Shown piece after piece: positions 24,530 to 36,300 of a stretch of DNA of 64,000 bases. The position numbers and the translations under genes are program-made. Position 1 is the first letter of the stretch. Each line of letters begins with the position of its first letter. This stretch comes from Amoebophrya sp. A120 (taxonomy: Eukaryota; Sar; Dinophyceae; Syndiniales; Amoebophryaceae). A model generated the notes under the pieces. The model ran no database searches, had not been told where the DNA came from, and saw nothing but the letters and a program-made list of their open reading frames with translations. The stretch spans positions 4,579,795 through 4,643,794 of the forward strand of contig CAJINV010000006.1 of NCBI GenBank assembly GCA_905178155.1, in the 5' to 3' direction.

Positions 24530-27245
24530 AAGAGGATTTGATGATACACAGATGGGAGGTGTAGTTGTTTTGGAATTATAGCACTGGATGGTCATATGTA
24601 TAGCTGTTCGCGAGTCGTCGTCGCGCAGTGTTTTTTTTTTGAATTGACGTACCTCATTTCCGTGTTTGAAGTTGAAAAGATCAATACGCGACCTACGCGA
24701 CCGCAAAACGAAAACTCGCTTCGTATGTAGTGGTTTTCTATGTGCGTCTGAAACTATACCGCTGACCAACGAGTAAAGATGAAAGTAAGAGTAAGTGCTG
24801 AAGAAAGTAGTAGAATATTCAACCAGACTGGTACATGAGTGAGAGCAGAGGTAATTTCAATTTGTCCGCTGAATCGAAAAGATGAAGTGGAACAGCCTCA
24901 ACAACGTTCAAACCGATAAAGCGTGCGAAAGTCTTGCAGCGAACAATTCCAATCTATGCCCTCTTTTAGTTGTTTCCGGATCTTGTAGCAGCTGTAAAAG
25001 CAAACCGTCAGAACAAGTGAACAGGCACGAGGAAGACATGAAGTCAGTGAACAAGTGCAGGATCATGCATTGAGCGACTGCGCGCGATATCAAGGCATTG
25101 GGCCTGCTGGAAGATCCTACAGTCTGTTTATCGTGTTCGTCTCGAAGCCATGTTTCGTGTCCTAGTTGAAGGGCCCGGGGCGGTGTTCTTCTTCGTCGAC
25201 GGCGCTTTTTTCGGGCGGCGGACGACCACGAGTCCCCTATCAAGCCCGCGACCTTGCTGTGGTCCTCGCAGAACTCTATACAGGGGCAGGGACGTTGAAG
25301 GGGGGGCGCCCTTGTGGCGCGGCGAGGCGACGGAGAAGGCCGGCAGATTTGTAAAGTCGGAGGCCTGGCCTCGCGCCCGCTTGGAGGACGGCGCCCGCCT
25401 GCTGGCCAAATAAATTTGGGAAACCGCCCTCCTCCGGCGCGCTGACTTGTAACCCGGGGCGGCCGGAAATCGTGGACAGCCCGCGGAGGTGCCCCGGCGG
25501 TGCCCGGCCGTCCTTTTCTTTGGCGCGGCGGCTTCGGTGGCGGAGATGTTGCATGGCGGTAGCCCCAGTAGGGGGCTTTGGGTTCGGTCATTGGATTGGA
25601 ACCGAACTCATTGCAGTCGCCGCTGTGAGCAATTTGCGCGTGCGCCAACTACGCACTGCCCGGGCATTGCCTCCGGTGGCGCGGGGGAAAAGTTGGCCGC
25701 GGGTGGAATGGCGCGGCAGGCACATGCAACCCAGCCCGCTGCCGGCGCCGCCGGCCCGGCCGAACGCGTTGCGCGCGTTTCTCGGCGGGGGCGCGCGGCG
25801 CTGCGCGTCTGAATAAAAGGGGGCCCGCTGCGCGGTTGGGGCGGAGGGCCCGCCCTAAGAAACAGACGGCGCCAGTCCCCGCCCAAGCGCAGGCCCCAAT
25901 AATCCTCAAACACCGCGCGCGCGTGGCCCCTGTCTGATTGTCTGCCGGGCGCCCGGGCCGGGGGAGCGAGCGAGGAACAGTGACACCGACAAGCCCTAGC
26001 CGGTCCGCCTCTAGCGCGTCCGCCTGCGGCTGGCCGCTCGGCCCGCCTCGCTCTCCCCGTGCCCCCGCTCGCCGTTTGCGTTTGGGCGCGCGCGGTTTTA
26101 TTTTCCGTGGGCCGCCGCCCGCCCCGGTGCTTCTTAATTTATTTCCCGGCACGCTGGCGCCGGCCCGTCTCGCTTTGCTTGGGTTGCGCCAGGGTTGGGC
26201 GGTTTATTTTTGGGCCCGCGGCTGGGCTCCGCCATGCATTCGCGCCAAGCACCCTAGGGGCCGGCCCGCCAGCCCGGCCGGCGCCGGCGCCTTCCATATC
26301 CATCCTCCCACCCTGTATGTTGGCTCCGCCCCTTTCTTTGTTTCCGCGCCCGGCGGGCTACCCTGGGCCGCCAGCGCAGCCTTTTGGCGCGCCCGTACGC
26401 CGCCCGCCCTGTTCCTAGCCACGATGGGAGGGTATGGACATCCGCGGGGGCAGAGTTGGGTGGGTTTGCCGTGTGGGCGAACCGGCTGTCTACGATGGCG
26501 GCCAACTCCGGACCCCTATCCCTGTTGTGAGTTGATGTTGATTTATGACAGCCCCCATCAGCTCCGGGCCCGGTGTGGTCCGGAGAAGAATCGCCCTCAG
26601 GTGTTCTGGATTGGTGTGGCGAAGATGATGCATTTTGTTCAGGAGATGTTTCATACAGGTTTGCCTGGATTTTTCTGCCCTTGTGCGTGCATGTGCTCTA
26701 TGTATGTGCGTGGAGCCGAAGCGGCCAAACTCATTCTCATCACTAAGTATTGTGCGGCGCGTTTATCTTGAGACGAGACACCCACAAAGTTGACAGCGAC
26801 AACTTCAATTTCAAAAATGCGTAGGCGATTTATCTCTACCACGATGTTGTAGTTGTTGGCGATGAAGGAGAAATGGCGCTGGTGCCATTCCCATCCTTAT
26901 CTCTTGATGTATTAACCACTCATTGATGATATCATATCTACTACCTCGAAAGCTCGTCAGCCTTAAGTTATTCATTTTCATTCTCATTGTCTTTTTAGCT
27001 AGACATAGACGCTGTTCATGTCAAACCCATTTTATACTTGTACCGAAGTTATTTCTTCAGTAGCCATTTTTGTTTCGTCCTGAAGATGTGCCACGACCTA
27101 CTAGTACTCTTTCAAGAAAATCACTTCATAACTCGAGAAAGAATTGTTGTATAAGAAGTAAAGAAGTAAACTGAATTTGAAATCGGAGAACGACTTCAAG
27201 AAGAACGTAAAAGATCTATAATAACCCACCACACGGCCCACCAAG
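24530..27245. other. Intergenic, with GC-rich block at about 25140-26620
   Basis: AT-rich flanks around a strongly GC-rich core. The core has open frames of 80-280 codons on both strands, all Pro/Arg/Ala/Gly-rich and overlapping one another, which is what GC-rich non-coding DNA gives. No domain or intron structure supports any of them. Confidence 0.6.
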
Positions 27246-30200
27246 ATGCCCAGCAAGAAAGCGCAGTCCGGGATGAACAAGGCGCCAGCACAGGCTGGTA
27301 CTAGTTCCGCGAAAGTTCCACCAGCACAGGCTGGCGGTAACAAGCACCAGCCAGCAGCCCCGCCTGCACGCTCCGGCTCGGCGAAAAATACTAGCAAAGG
27401 CGATGCAACTACTGCTGGACGCAGCAGCTCCAAACCCACCACCACGACCACGTCAAATGGTGGTGGTGGAAACAAAAACACTACTAGTGCCACTTCTGTT
27501 GTTTCTACCGGGATGAAGAAGAACGACACCGTAGGTGCCACTACAACCTCCAAGGCTGCAAACAATATTAAGAGCACGACCTCCACCTCCGCAAACACCA
27601 AGAACACTCCTGGTAAAAATGCCGGTTCGGGAGGCTCTGCTGTTTTTGTGAAAAAGAACAATAACAAACAGCAGAAGAACCACGGCAAGAACGGGAACGC
27701 GGCGGCATCTGCATCTGGTAGTGGTACCGCTACGGCTACGGCTTCGGCCAACAAAAAAAACCAACCCGCTGCTGGAGGAAGTGCCACGGCAGCTGGTGGT
27801 GCTCCTGTTAATACCGTGATGAAGGCCGCTTCGAAGGACAAAGCCGCTGCTCTCGGGGGTGCATCGGCGACAGCAGCTGCTGCTTCTGCTGGTAACAAAA
27901 ACACGAAGAAGAATGACGCATCGAAAAACCAAAATCTTCCCACAACTTCAACTTTTGGCGCAGCGTCGATCATCGGGCCGTCCTCGGGAGTAGTAGGAGT
28001 TCCTGCAGGTGGTCCGATTTCGAAAAACAACAACAAGAAAATTATGCCGTGTAAGTCCGCGAAAGCCGCTGCTCTCGACACGAAAGACACTTTGATCAAG
28101 GTTCCGCCGTTTGGAGCTGTGGATGTAATGAACAATGGAAAAAATAATCATAATGCTGGTGTTCAACATCTCAACAAAAAATCTCTTTCCAAAGACAGTG
28201 CCACCAGCAGTGCTTCTGGAGGAGGTGTCGCAGCCGCGGGGGCTGCCGCACGACCCGCTGTTGTGATGAAGAAGAACAAGACGCCGCCCCCACAGAAGAA
28301 ACAGCAATCTTTGACGGGTGGTAAGAATGCCAGTTGTACATCTGTGCAGAAACAGACCTCCAAGTCCTCTTCTGTCAACAAAGCCGGCGGGGGAGAGAAT
28401 GAAAAACGAGTGGCTCAAGAAGACGAAGAAATGCACTCTCCCTCGGCGAAGCGTGCGAAGAAACAGCAACCGCAACTACTACCCGGTCAAGAACATCACC
28501 AGCAGAGCCAGAAGAATGTGGATGCAAGCAAGAAGAGTTTCTTAGTCCTGAACGCGGTATCCTGTGCAAAAGCATCGTACTCGTATAAATGCAAGTCTTG
28601 CATTACAAATCTTGACTCCAAGGGCAAGGCAAATCTGCATTACAAATCTCATTTCTCATGCTGAGGAAATTTGTAATGCATCTATACGAATACGATACTT
28701 TTGCAATGCATACGCGGATGTTTTAAACGGCGAAATCGTTCCGCCTTCGCCGCACCAGCAGAAATTGGCAAAGGTTTTGCACGCCGTGAACTCCAATGCG
28801 GAAAACCCGGATTTCGGGGATGTGTTAGAAGAAAATGCGCTGAAGCCGCAGGCGAAATTGGGTTCTGTTGGTGCGACGAAAAATAACAGTAGCAGTACTA
28901 ATGCTGGGCTAACATCTTCTGCTGGAGCTGGTGTTGGGCCTGCTGCTTCTGGTAAAAAGAAAAATAACGGTAAAAACAAAAACTCCAAAGGAGGAAATAA
29001 GGCTCCTGCAGCGAAGAAGAACGGAAAACAACTGCCCGTCGCCGGTAAGGAACAACTCCTGCAGGGTGCTGGTCCTACTCTGAAGCAGAACCAAAAGAGC
29101 AAAAAAGCCGCGAGTATGAACAAAAATAAGAAGAAAACGAACAACAAAAAAGTGACTTTTGAGGAGAACAGCGACAGTGGCAACGCCGCAGCTAAAAATA
29201 TGAATAAATCGAGCAACGCCGACCAAGACGGAGCGCCGGAATCACCCTCCTCTTCCGATGAAAATAGTAGTGAAGATGAGAAAGAAGTACATGTACAAGA
29301 TACTAAAAATGCAGGGAAGATGAGCAAGAAAAAAACCGAAAAAAAGCCCGAACATCAAACCTCCGAGGAGGACGAGCCGGAGGTTGTCGAAGTAGAGATT
29401 ACGTTACCCGAAAACATCCGGCGCCACTTCCGGGAGATGCGGACGAGACTGATTCCCCGAACCCCGTTTGCGTACCAGTACGTGACGGACTTAAAGATGG
29501 GAAAAGTGAAGCCACTGTATGCCGATCCGATATGCATTGCAAAAGTATCGTACTCTAGTAGAAATCGCATGACAAATTCTCTCAGCATGACAAGAAGAAT
29601 TTGTAATGCAGGTTTACCATAAGAAGGGAATTTGTAATGCATGAGTGCGAATATTACTACGAGTGCGATACTTTTGCAGAGGATGTCCGAACGTGGACTA
29701 CAAGGATAAAGCGGTGTTGAAGTGCGTGATTCCGTATCCACAGTTGAAATTTTATTCCGTACTACACGTACTACAAATGCGGTTTCTGCATGAGAAAAAT
29801 CGCCTTTGTGTCCTGTTTTGCGCATGACAAGTTTTTGGCGAAGTTTGTCATGCATTTTGTATGTCGTCGTGTAGGGGAAAAATAAATTTGTACTTCTGCA
29901 TACGCCGGCTTGGATGTACGAGTTTGGGCCAGAGGGAAACCCGAATAAAGACAAGGAAGACGAAAGCAGCGACAGCGATAGCGACGAGGGGAGGATGAGC
30001 CAAGAGGTGGAACAACACTACAAGCTGCTTATTCAGGACACCTCTACAACTACCGCCCCCGCGGTTGTAGTTCCCTCTACTGAGGAAAAGGCGAACCAAG
30101 CGCGCGTGGCCGCCCTGGAACAGCAGCAGCACGGCGAAAACGAAAAGAAGGCTCCCTCTGATTCCTCTGCGGTCATCTTGAACGCGATGGAGATGTTGAC

Positions 30201-30282
30201 GGGAGAGCAGAAACAGGGTATTGAACGAGTATGGGTTTTGTTGACGGAAATTCATTTTGGGGCTAAAACTGAACGCTCATAG
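27246..30282 (+). CDS. Lys/Ala/Asn-rich low-complexity protein, probably the N-terminal part of a larger gene
   Basis: About 847 residues in four exons: 27246-28557, 28718-29530, 29691-29734, 29908-30282, with three introners between them. Residues 1-440 are an extreme K/N/A/S/T/G-rich, basic, surely disordered tract. A second basic and then acidic tract follows. A more ordered, conserved-looking module occupies about 675-745 (LPENIRRHFREMRTRLIPRT, then YQYVTDLKMGKVKPLYADP, then CVIPAWMYEFGPEGNP). The C-terminus is acidic. Basic clusters such as SAKRAKKQQ could act as nuclear signals (inference). The TAG at 30282 is only 131 bp before the next model, which lacks an ATG. GT sites at 30218 and 30229 can be spliced in frame to AG sites at 30371-30393, so the stop may lie inside a GT-AG intron. 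Confidence 0.65.
28558..28712. mobile_element. Introner, family A
   Basis: Left end is the TATCCTGTGC version, right end the GCAATGCATA version, so the outer 10 bases do not pair although the inner repeat does. Exact flank CGCGG. Joins VLNA to DVLN. Confidence 0.88.
29531..29685. mobile_element. Introner, family A
   Basis: Left TATGCATTGCAAAAGTATCG; right end GCAGAGGATG. Exact flank TCCGA. Joins YADP to NVDY. Confidence 0.85.
29735..29902. mobile_element. Introner, family D
   Basis: Starts TATCCACAGTTGAAATTTTA, ends ACTTCTGCATA. Flanks TTCCG/CGCCG agree at three positions only. Joins CVIP to AWMY in frame, 44 bp after the previous introner. Confidence 0.78.
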
Positions 30283-30356
30283 TTGTACTCTAATTAGTGC
30301 TGATTTATCAAGAAGAAGATAAACTGCACGATTACGCATAGTACGATCAACACTGA

Positions 30357-33300
30357 ACTGCAACAGCACAGATATCAGCCATAATTTACAAAGGTGAAGC
30401 TGCTATCCCCTTCGTGGACCACAGTACTAGCACGACCCCCGGGGCCGCCGTCGGCCACGCCCTGCTGGGTCGAAATGCCAGCAAGGATTCAAACCTCTCG
30501 AAGACCTCCTCCCGTATCCTGTGCAAAAGTGTCGTACTTGCAGTAATCGCAGTGATGCATGACAGATCCGCTATCTTAGGGAAATCAGCATTACAAATTC
30601 CACTTTCCTTCTAGGCAAAATTTGTCATGCAGTCTATACTAGTGCGATACTTAGTTTTGCAATGCATATCCCGTCCCTACGAACTAAACGAGTACTTGGC
30701 CCAGATTCTCGACCGGACGGCGGAGTTGTTGCAGCAAGACGATGATTATCCTGTGCAAAAGTATCGTACTCGTATTGTAATCATGCATTACAAATCTTTT
30801 TCTTAAGGTAAATCTGCATTACAAATTTTTATTTCTCTTGCTGAGAAAAAATGCATTTATACGAGTACGATACTTCTTTTGCACTGCATAATGATCAGAA
30901 CAATGCTATGCAGAAGGAGAATTTCGAATTGTTGGTGAAGCAGAAGCTGCAGAAGATCTTCGACGAAGAAATGAAGCCGAAATTCAACGAGAATTCGAAG
31001 TACACGACCGTTGGCTCCGGGGAGAACTTCCTACTCCGAACGAAAACCCTGTACGACTTGCTCGCCATGTTTCCTGACTTTGTGATGGAGTACACGTTCA
31101 CCGAATACAACACCTGGTCCAATGAGAAGCTGCGGAGACGGTTATGCAATGCAAAAGTATCGCACTAGTATGAGTTGCATTACAAATTAGCCCCCATGTT
31201 GACAAATTCAATTTGTAATGCTGATTTACTTTGAGAAAGAGACTTGTAATGCGTAAACGCAATTACTACGAGTGCGATACTTTTGCAACTCATAACGGTT
31301 GCCCTTCGAGATGAAACTCCAAACCGCGGTGGCCATTTCTGTTGGGGAATTGTCACGGGACTTGACGAAGAAGATGAAGGAAGAAACTTGCGTTTTGGAA
31401 AAGAAGGTGGATATTGGAAGCAGTGTTGGTTCTTTGGCGGGACAGAAGATGAAAAACGGAGATAATGCTATGGAAATGGACGTGGACCAGGAAGGAGATG
31501 TGAAGATTAACACTGGTACCAGCACAACCGAAAACAAGAAAACGACCACCATTTTTAACGGCACTTCGTCCAGTGCTACGGATGAACAAGCGGAGAACAT
31601 TATGGAAGCGTCAGGTTTGAAATCGACAAAGTTGAAATGATTTGAATTCGTCATGCATAAAATGGATACCAGTTGGAAGCCCAATTTCCAAGCGGCGCAT
31701 GACAAATTTTCGGAGCACCGGAGTCCAATTTGTCATGCTGTTGTGGCACAGAAGACTGCTTTTGTCATGCTTCTTCAGCAGCTCTATCCCAAACCCTAAA
31801 TAGGCTCATAATCTGCCTCGATTGCCATCCCTGCAAGTGAGGCACTCCATGTCTTGCAATTTATGCATGAGGAATTATTTCGACTTTGACGAAGATTTCA
31901 ATCCTGACGCTCCCATAAACATGAAGACCGACACGAAGAAAAACTCCTCCAAATTCAAGCGCGGGCGCGGCGCAGCGGGAGCGGCGTCTCAGATGTTGAT
32001 GAACAAGATCGCGGAGGAAGGTAACAAGCAGTTGCACGTAGTTCCCCCCTTCGGGGCCAACAAGACGAAGCACGGACTGCAGCTCGCGGTGTCGCACAAT
32101 ACTGTTGCGGGACTACAACAATTCGTTGCAGATCCTTCTGCTCTTGGCGTTCTTCTTCCCAAGCCGTCCTCCGCTCAAGAACATCATCTACTCCCGGGAC
32201 CGCGCGCGGGGAAGAAAAATTACATGGCTGGGTCGGTTCCTTTGTCCTCTGCGCCGGGGGTCACTGGCACCGGCGGACCTGTTGTAGCAGCTTCCACCAC
32301 GACGACCACGACTTCTCTCAAGCGGCCGCCGCCCGTGCTTGTGCCGCACAACAAGGGGAAGGGAAAGGGTGCCACTGCCGCGGCTGCTGGTACTGTCCCT
32401 GTCGCGGGGGCGATGTTGCCGTGTTCCGGGACGACGGCGGGTGGTGGTCCTGCTCAAAAATTAGGGCCTGCTGTGCTGGAAGCTGCTCCTGCCGGGAAAG
32501 AACTTGTTCATCTGCAAGGCGATTTAGTAGAACAGGTCCACGACGAAGATGCTGATGCTGTATCAAATCATGTAAAAATGTCTGGGTCTGGAAGATTCTG
32601 ACACTTGTCATGCACGTTTTGCATTAGCCCTGATGTCTGTGATGCATGCCCTAGCATCACAGATTTTTTGAGAGCTTCTTGATGCCTATTCCGCATGACA
32701 AATGCCCTCTCCGCGTAGCAAAAATTACATTCCCTTTGGTACTCATGCAATACAGATTTTTTTGGAATCCAAATGCAGCATCACAAGTTGCATTCTTCCA
32801 GACCCAGACATTTTTACATTTGATATGCTGATGACGAAGACGAACTACAGGGTCCGTCTGCGAAGAAGATGAAAAAAACTCGGCGTTCCAGCAACACCGG
32901 TGCAGCAACTACGCTAACCAAGATGAAGATGAAAAACGCGTCTGCTGGGCAACAGCAGCACGGCAAATCTACGAAGAACAAGCGGAGGTCTTCTGTTGGG
33001 ATCGACGTGCCCTCTGTGATGACGGCTATCGAGGAAAAGCTCCACAATCCGCGACTGTCTCTCGAACGTGACTTACAGCTGAACAACCCGATTCGCAATT
33101 CCACCGATTACCAAATTGATTGGAACAACCTGGGCACGATGAGAAACGTCACCAAGCAGTTCGATTCCCTCTGTCACAACCTGCTATTGTCGTCCAACAA
33201 CAGTATCAATAAAACTTCTGGAACAACAGCAGGCGTTTCTTCGATTGTTGAGTTAGTCCCGGGGACCACCATCAACTTCGCGCACGAACTTGTTGGTTTC

Positions 33301-36300
33301 TCGACGTTTTTGCTCCGGGGACAGACTGTGAAGAAATTCTGTGCCGAATCGGACGAATCCGCGGTGGGGTATTCCGTTTTGGTCACGCACATCTGCGGGG
33401 TACCGACGAAGAAAACTTCGGTTCCGATGGATCTGTTCAACGATTTTCTGCCGAAAAAAAGCCAGATGGAGGTTCCGCAAATGCTGGAGAACCTGTTACT
33501 CCGAAACGAGAAGCACTTCTTATTGCTGCCGGTTGAAGCGATTCTAAACGTGATTGTCGCTCTGGAGACCGTACGCATTGCAAATATGTCTGGGTCTGGA
33601 AAGCGCCAGGCTTGTCATGCATGTTTTGCATGACTCATAATGCCTGCAATGCATCGCCTAGCATCATATGTAGTGAGGTCACCGAACGGTTCTAACCGGG
33701 GAGTTTTTTTGACACCCAGCCAGCAAAACGACCGGCAGTTTTCAAGCGGCCGAAAGCGTTTTTTGACATAAAAAATTTTCAATTATCAAGCGGGTGGGGC
33801 TTTGATATCAAACAAGCCCGGTCGAAAACTATCGATTCGCACTTGATAAAACGACGCAGGGGAGCCGGCAAAAGGGGCGCCCTTCTGAGGAGCCCACCGC
33901 CTTAGTTCCTGGCGATTTGGGGCGCCCAAAAAGAGGCGCGCAAAAAGCGCGCCCAAAATCAGAACAGCGAAACAGCATGGCACGGCCGCGATTTCGAAGC
34001 ATTTTGGGCGGCCGCGAAAGCGGCCGCCTTTTCGCCGGTTTCAGAGCCTGGAGAGCTTTGCAAAAAGCGCCGGCGTGAAAAATAAAAACGCAAAAGGGAA
34101 AAAGCGCGCCACACGCGCAAAGCCAACCCGCATGCTACGGGCCCGATTTTTCTTCGCTTTTTGGGCGCCCCCCGTGGCGCCCGGATCGGCCCCATAGCAT
34201 GGGGGCTCGCTTTCGGAAAGGAATTTTGGAAATGTGCCAAAATTTGTGATGTTTCTCAAGTGACCGCCATGCCGTGCGGCATAACGTTACTCGCGGCGGT
34301 ATGGCGAGCCCAGAAAAAGCAAAACCGCGGCCAAGGCGGCGGGCGGAAAAAAAAACGCCCACGACCTCACTACCCCCGCCCCGGCGGCTATATTTGGCAG
34401 ATTTTTAGCAGGCTTCCTGATGCTATTTTTCCGCGTGACAAATGCCCTTCCCGCGTAGCACAAACTGGACTCCTCTTGTTGTTGGTCATGCACTACAGAT
34501 TTTTTTGGAATCCAAAGTTAGCATCACAAGTTCCAACTTTCCAGACCCAGACATTTTTGCAGAGGATAAACCGCGCAGCGGCCGGAGAACTTTCTGTACT
34601 CGTGTGTGGCTCGGTTGCTTCCGGTCCGGTTTAGCCTGGACGAGGCGAAACGGGAGAAATTGTTCAAGGACATCACGTATCCTGTGCAAAAGTATCGTAC
34701 TCGTAGTAATTGCAGTCATGCATTGCAAATTTTCTTCTCAAGGTAAATTCGCATTACAAATTTTCTTGCCCATGCTGAGGAAATTTGTAATGCATTTATA
34801 CGAGTGCGACACTTTTGCAATTCATATCACGGTTGACAACGCGGAATTTCTGGGAAAATTGATGCGCAAGTTTGCGCGGAAGATGCACGGGAATGAGAAC
34901 GTCAAGAAGTGGTTTGATCAGCTGCAGTTGGTGCTCCCTCTGGCGGTGTACGACAAAATTGATCCGCCGAGCAGCCCGAAAGATTTGATGGTGGACGAGG
35001 AGAACGACGCCGGTAGTCCGAGTGTGGTGTCATTTGATGTTGCTGGTGGAAAAGTCCTCGGTGGAAAGGGAGAAGGAGTTGTCGAAGATGACATCTTCAA
35101 GGGTAAAAACACCACTACCACTACCACGACGACCACGAACGCAATGCTCTTGACTACCGCGACTTCTACCGCTCCTGCTGCGGAAAAAAAGGAGGCGATT
35201 GAACAAGCGACGGCTCCGGCCCCGGCGGGCGGTCAAGATCGCATGGCTCTCTGCTCGACCGGACCACCTCCCGGTGGAGTTTTTGACGAGAAGCAAGAGA
35301 AAGATGATGTTGACAAAAAACCGATTTTTACTTCCGCTGCTGTTGCTGCTGAAGCGGAGGAGAAAATTAGTACAACTGGAATGAAGAAGATTGACGAGAA
35401 GATGGAAGACAATTTTGCTGAGGCGATGGAGTTGAAAACCGAAACTATGATGGCAGTAGTTGAAAAGGACAAGATCGAAGACGAAACTGTGGATGATATC
35501 AAAACGGATGTTAAAAATCTAGCAAGCGCTAAAAATACTTTTACGGGTAATAAACAGAGTAGTGATTTCGATTTGATTTTTGGGAACTACAAGCAGGACG
35601 ACGACGAATGTAGGCCCTAAAAAATCCATCTCTACGCCCATCTTTTCAAAATTTGCTCTACCGGTTTGCCGCCATTTCGTTGCATTCTCATACATAAAGC
35701 TCCTCGAGCAGCTCGACCGCAGACCCTGGCTGGCCATATTGCCTGACAGATTTTCCGGGTCTTGTTTTTCTTTTTGCAGCTTGGTGGAGGAGTGTGGTAG
35801 GAGTTGCGAGGCCAACGCGTCATGCACAGCTCCGCGACATGCAGAAACAAGAACAAAACCGGGAGAATGCATTCACTCGGCCGAGAAAGAAGTTGACAAG
35901 ATGCAGCCACGCAAGTTGCCCATCTTTTCAACTTTGAAAGCTATCAAATTTTGAAAAGATGGTCTTTCTGCATCTTTTCAAATTTTGATACGTGGCTGCT
36001 CACTTTCCAAATTTTGAAAAGATGCTGAAGAAACATCTTTTCAAAATTTGACAACCCGAGCAGCGCAAATATCAAATTTTGAAAAGATGCTCTTTCTGCA
36101 TCTTTTCAAATTTTGATTGATAGGTGGCTGCTCACTCTCCAAATTTTGAAAAGATGCTGAAGGAGACATCTTTTCAAAATTTGACAACCTCAATAACGCA
36201 AGCACTTGCTTTGTTGAGGTTGTCAAATTTTGAAAAGATGTTTCCTTCAGCATCTTTTCAAAATTTGACAACCTTTTTGACAACCCCTTTGATGAGGTCT

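Noticed and set aside
30414-30416. GTG as a start codon for the gene at 30414
   Set aside because: Nuclear genes of this kind use ATG; the frame stays open upstream to 30357, so an exon entered by splicing is more likely.
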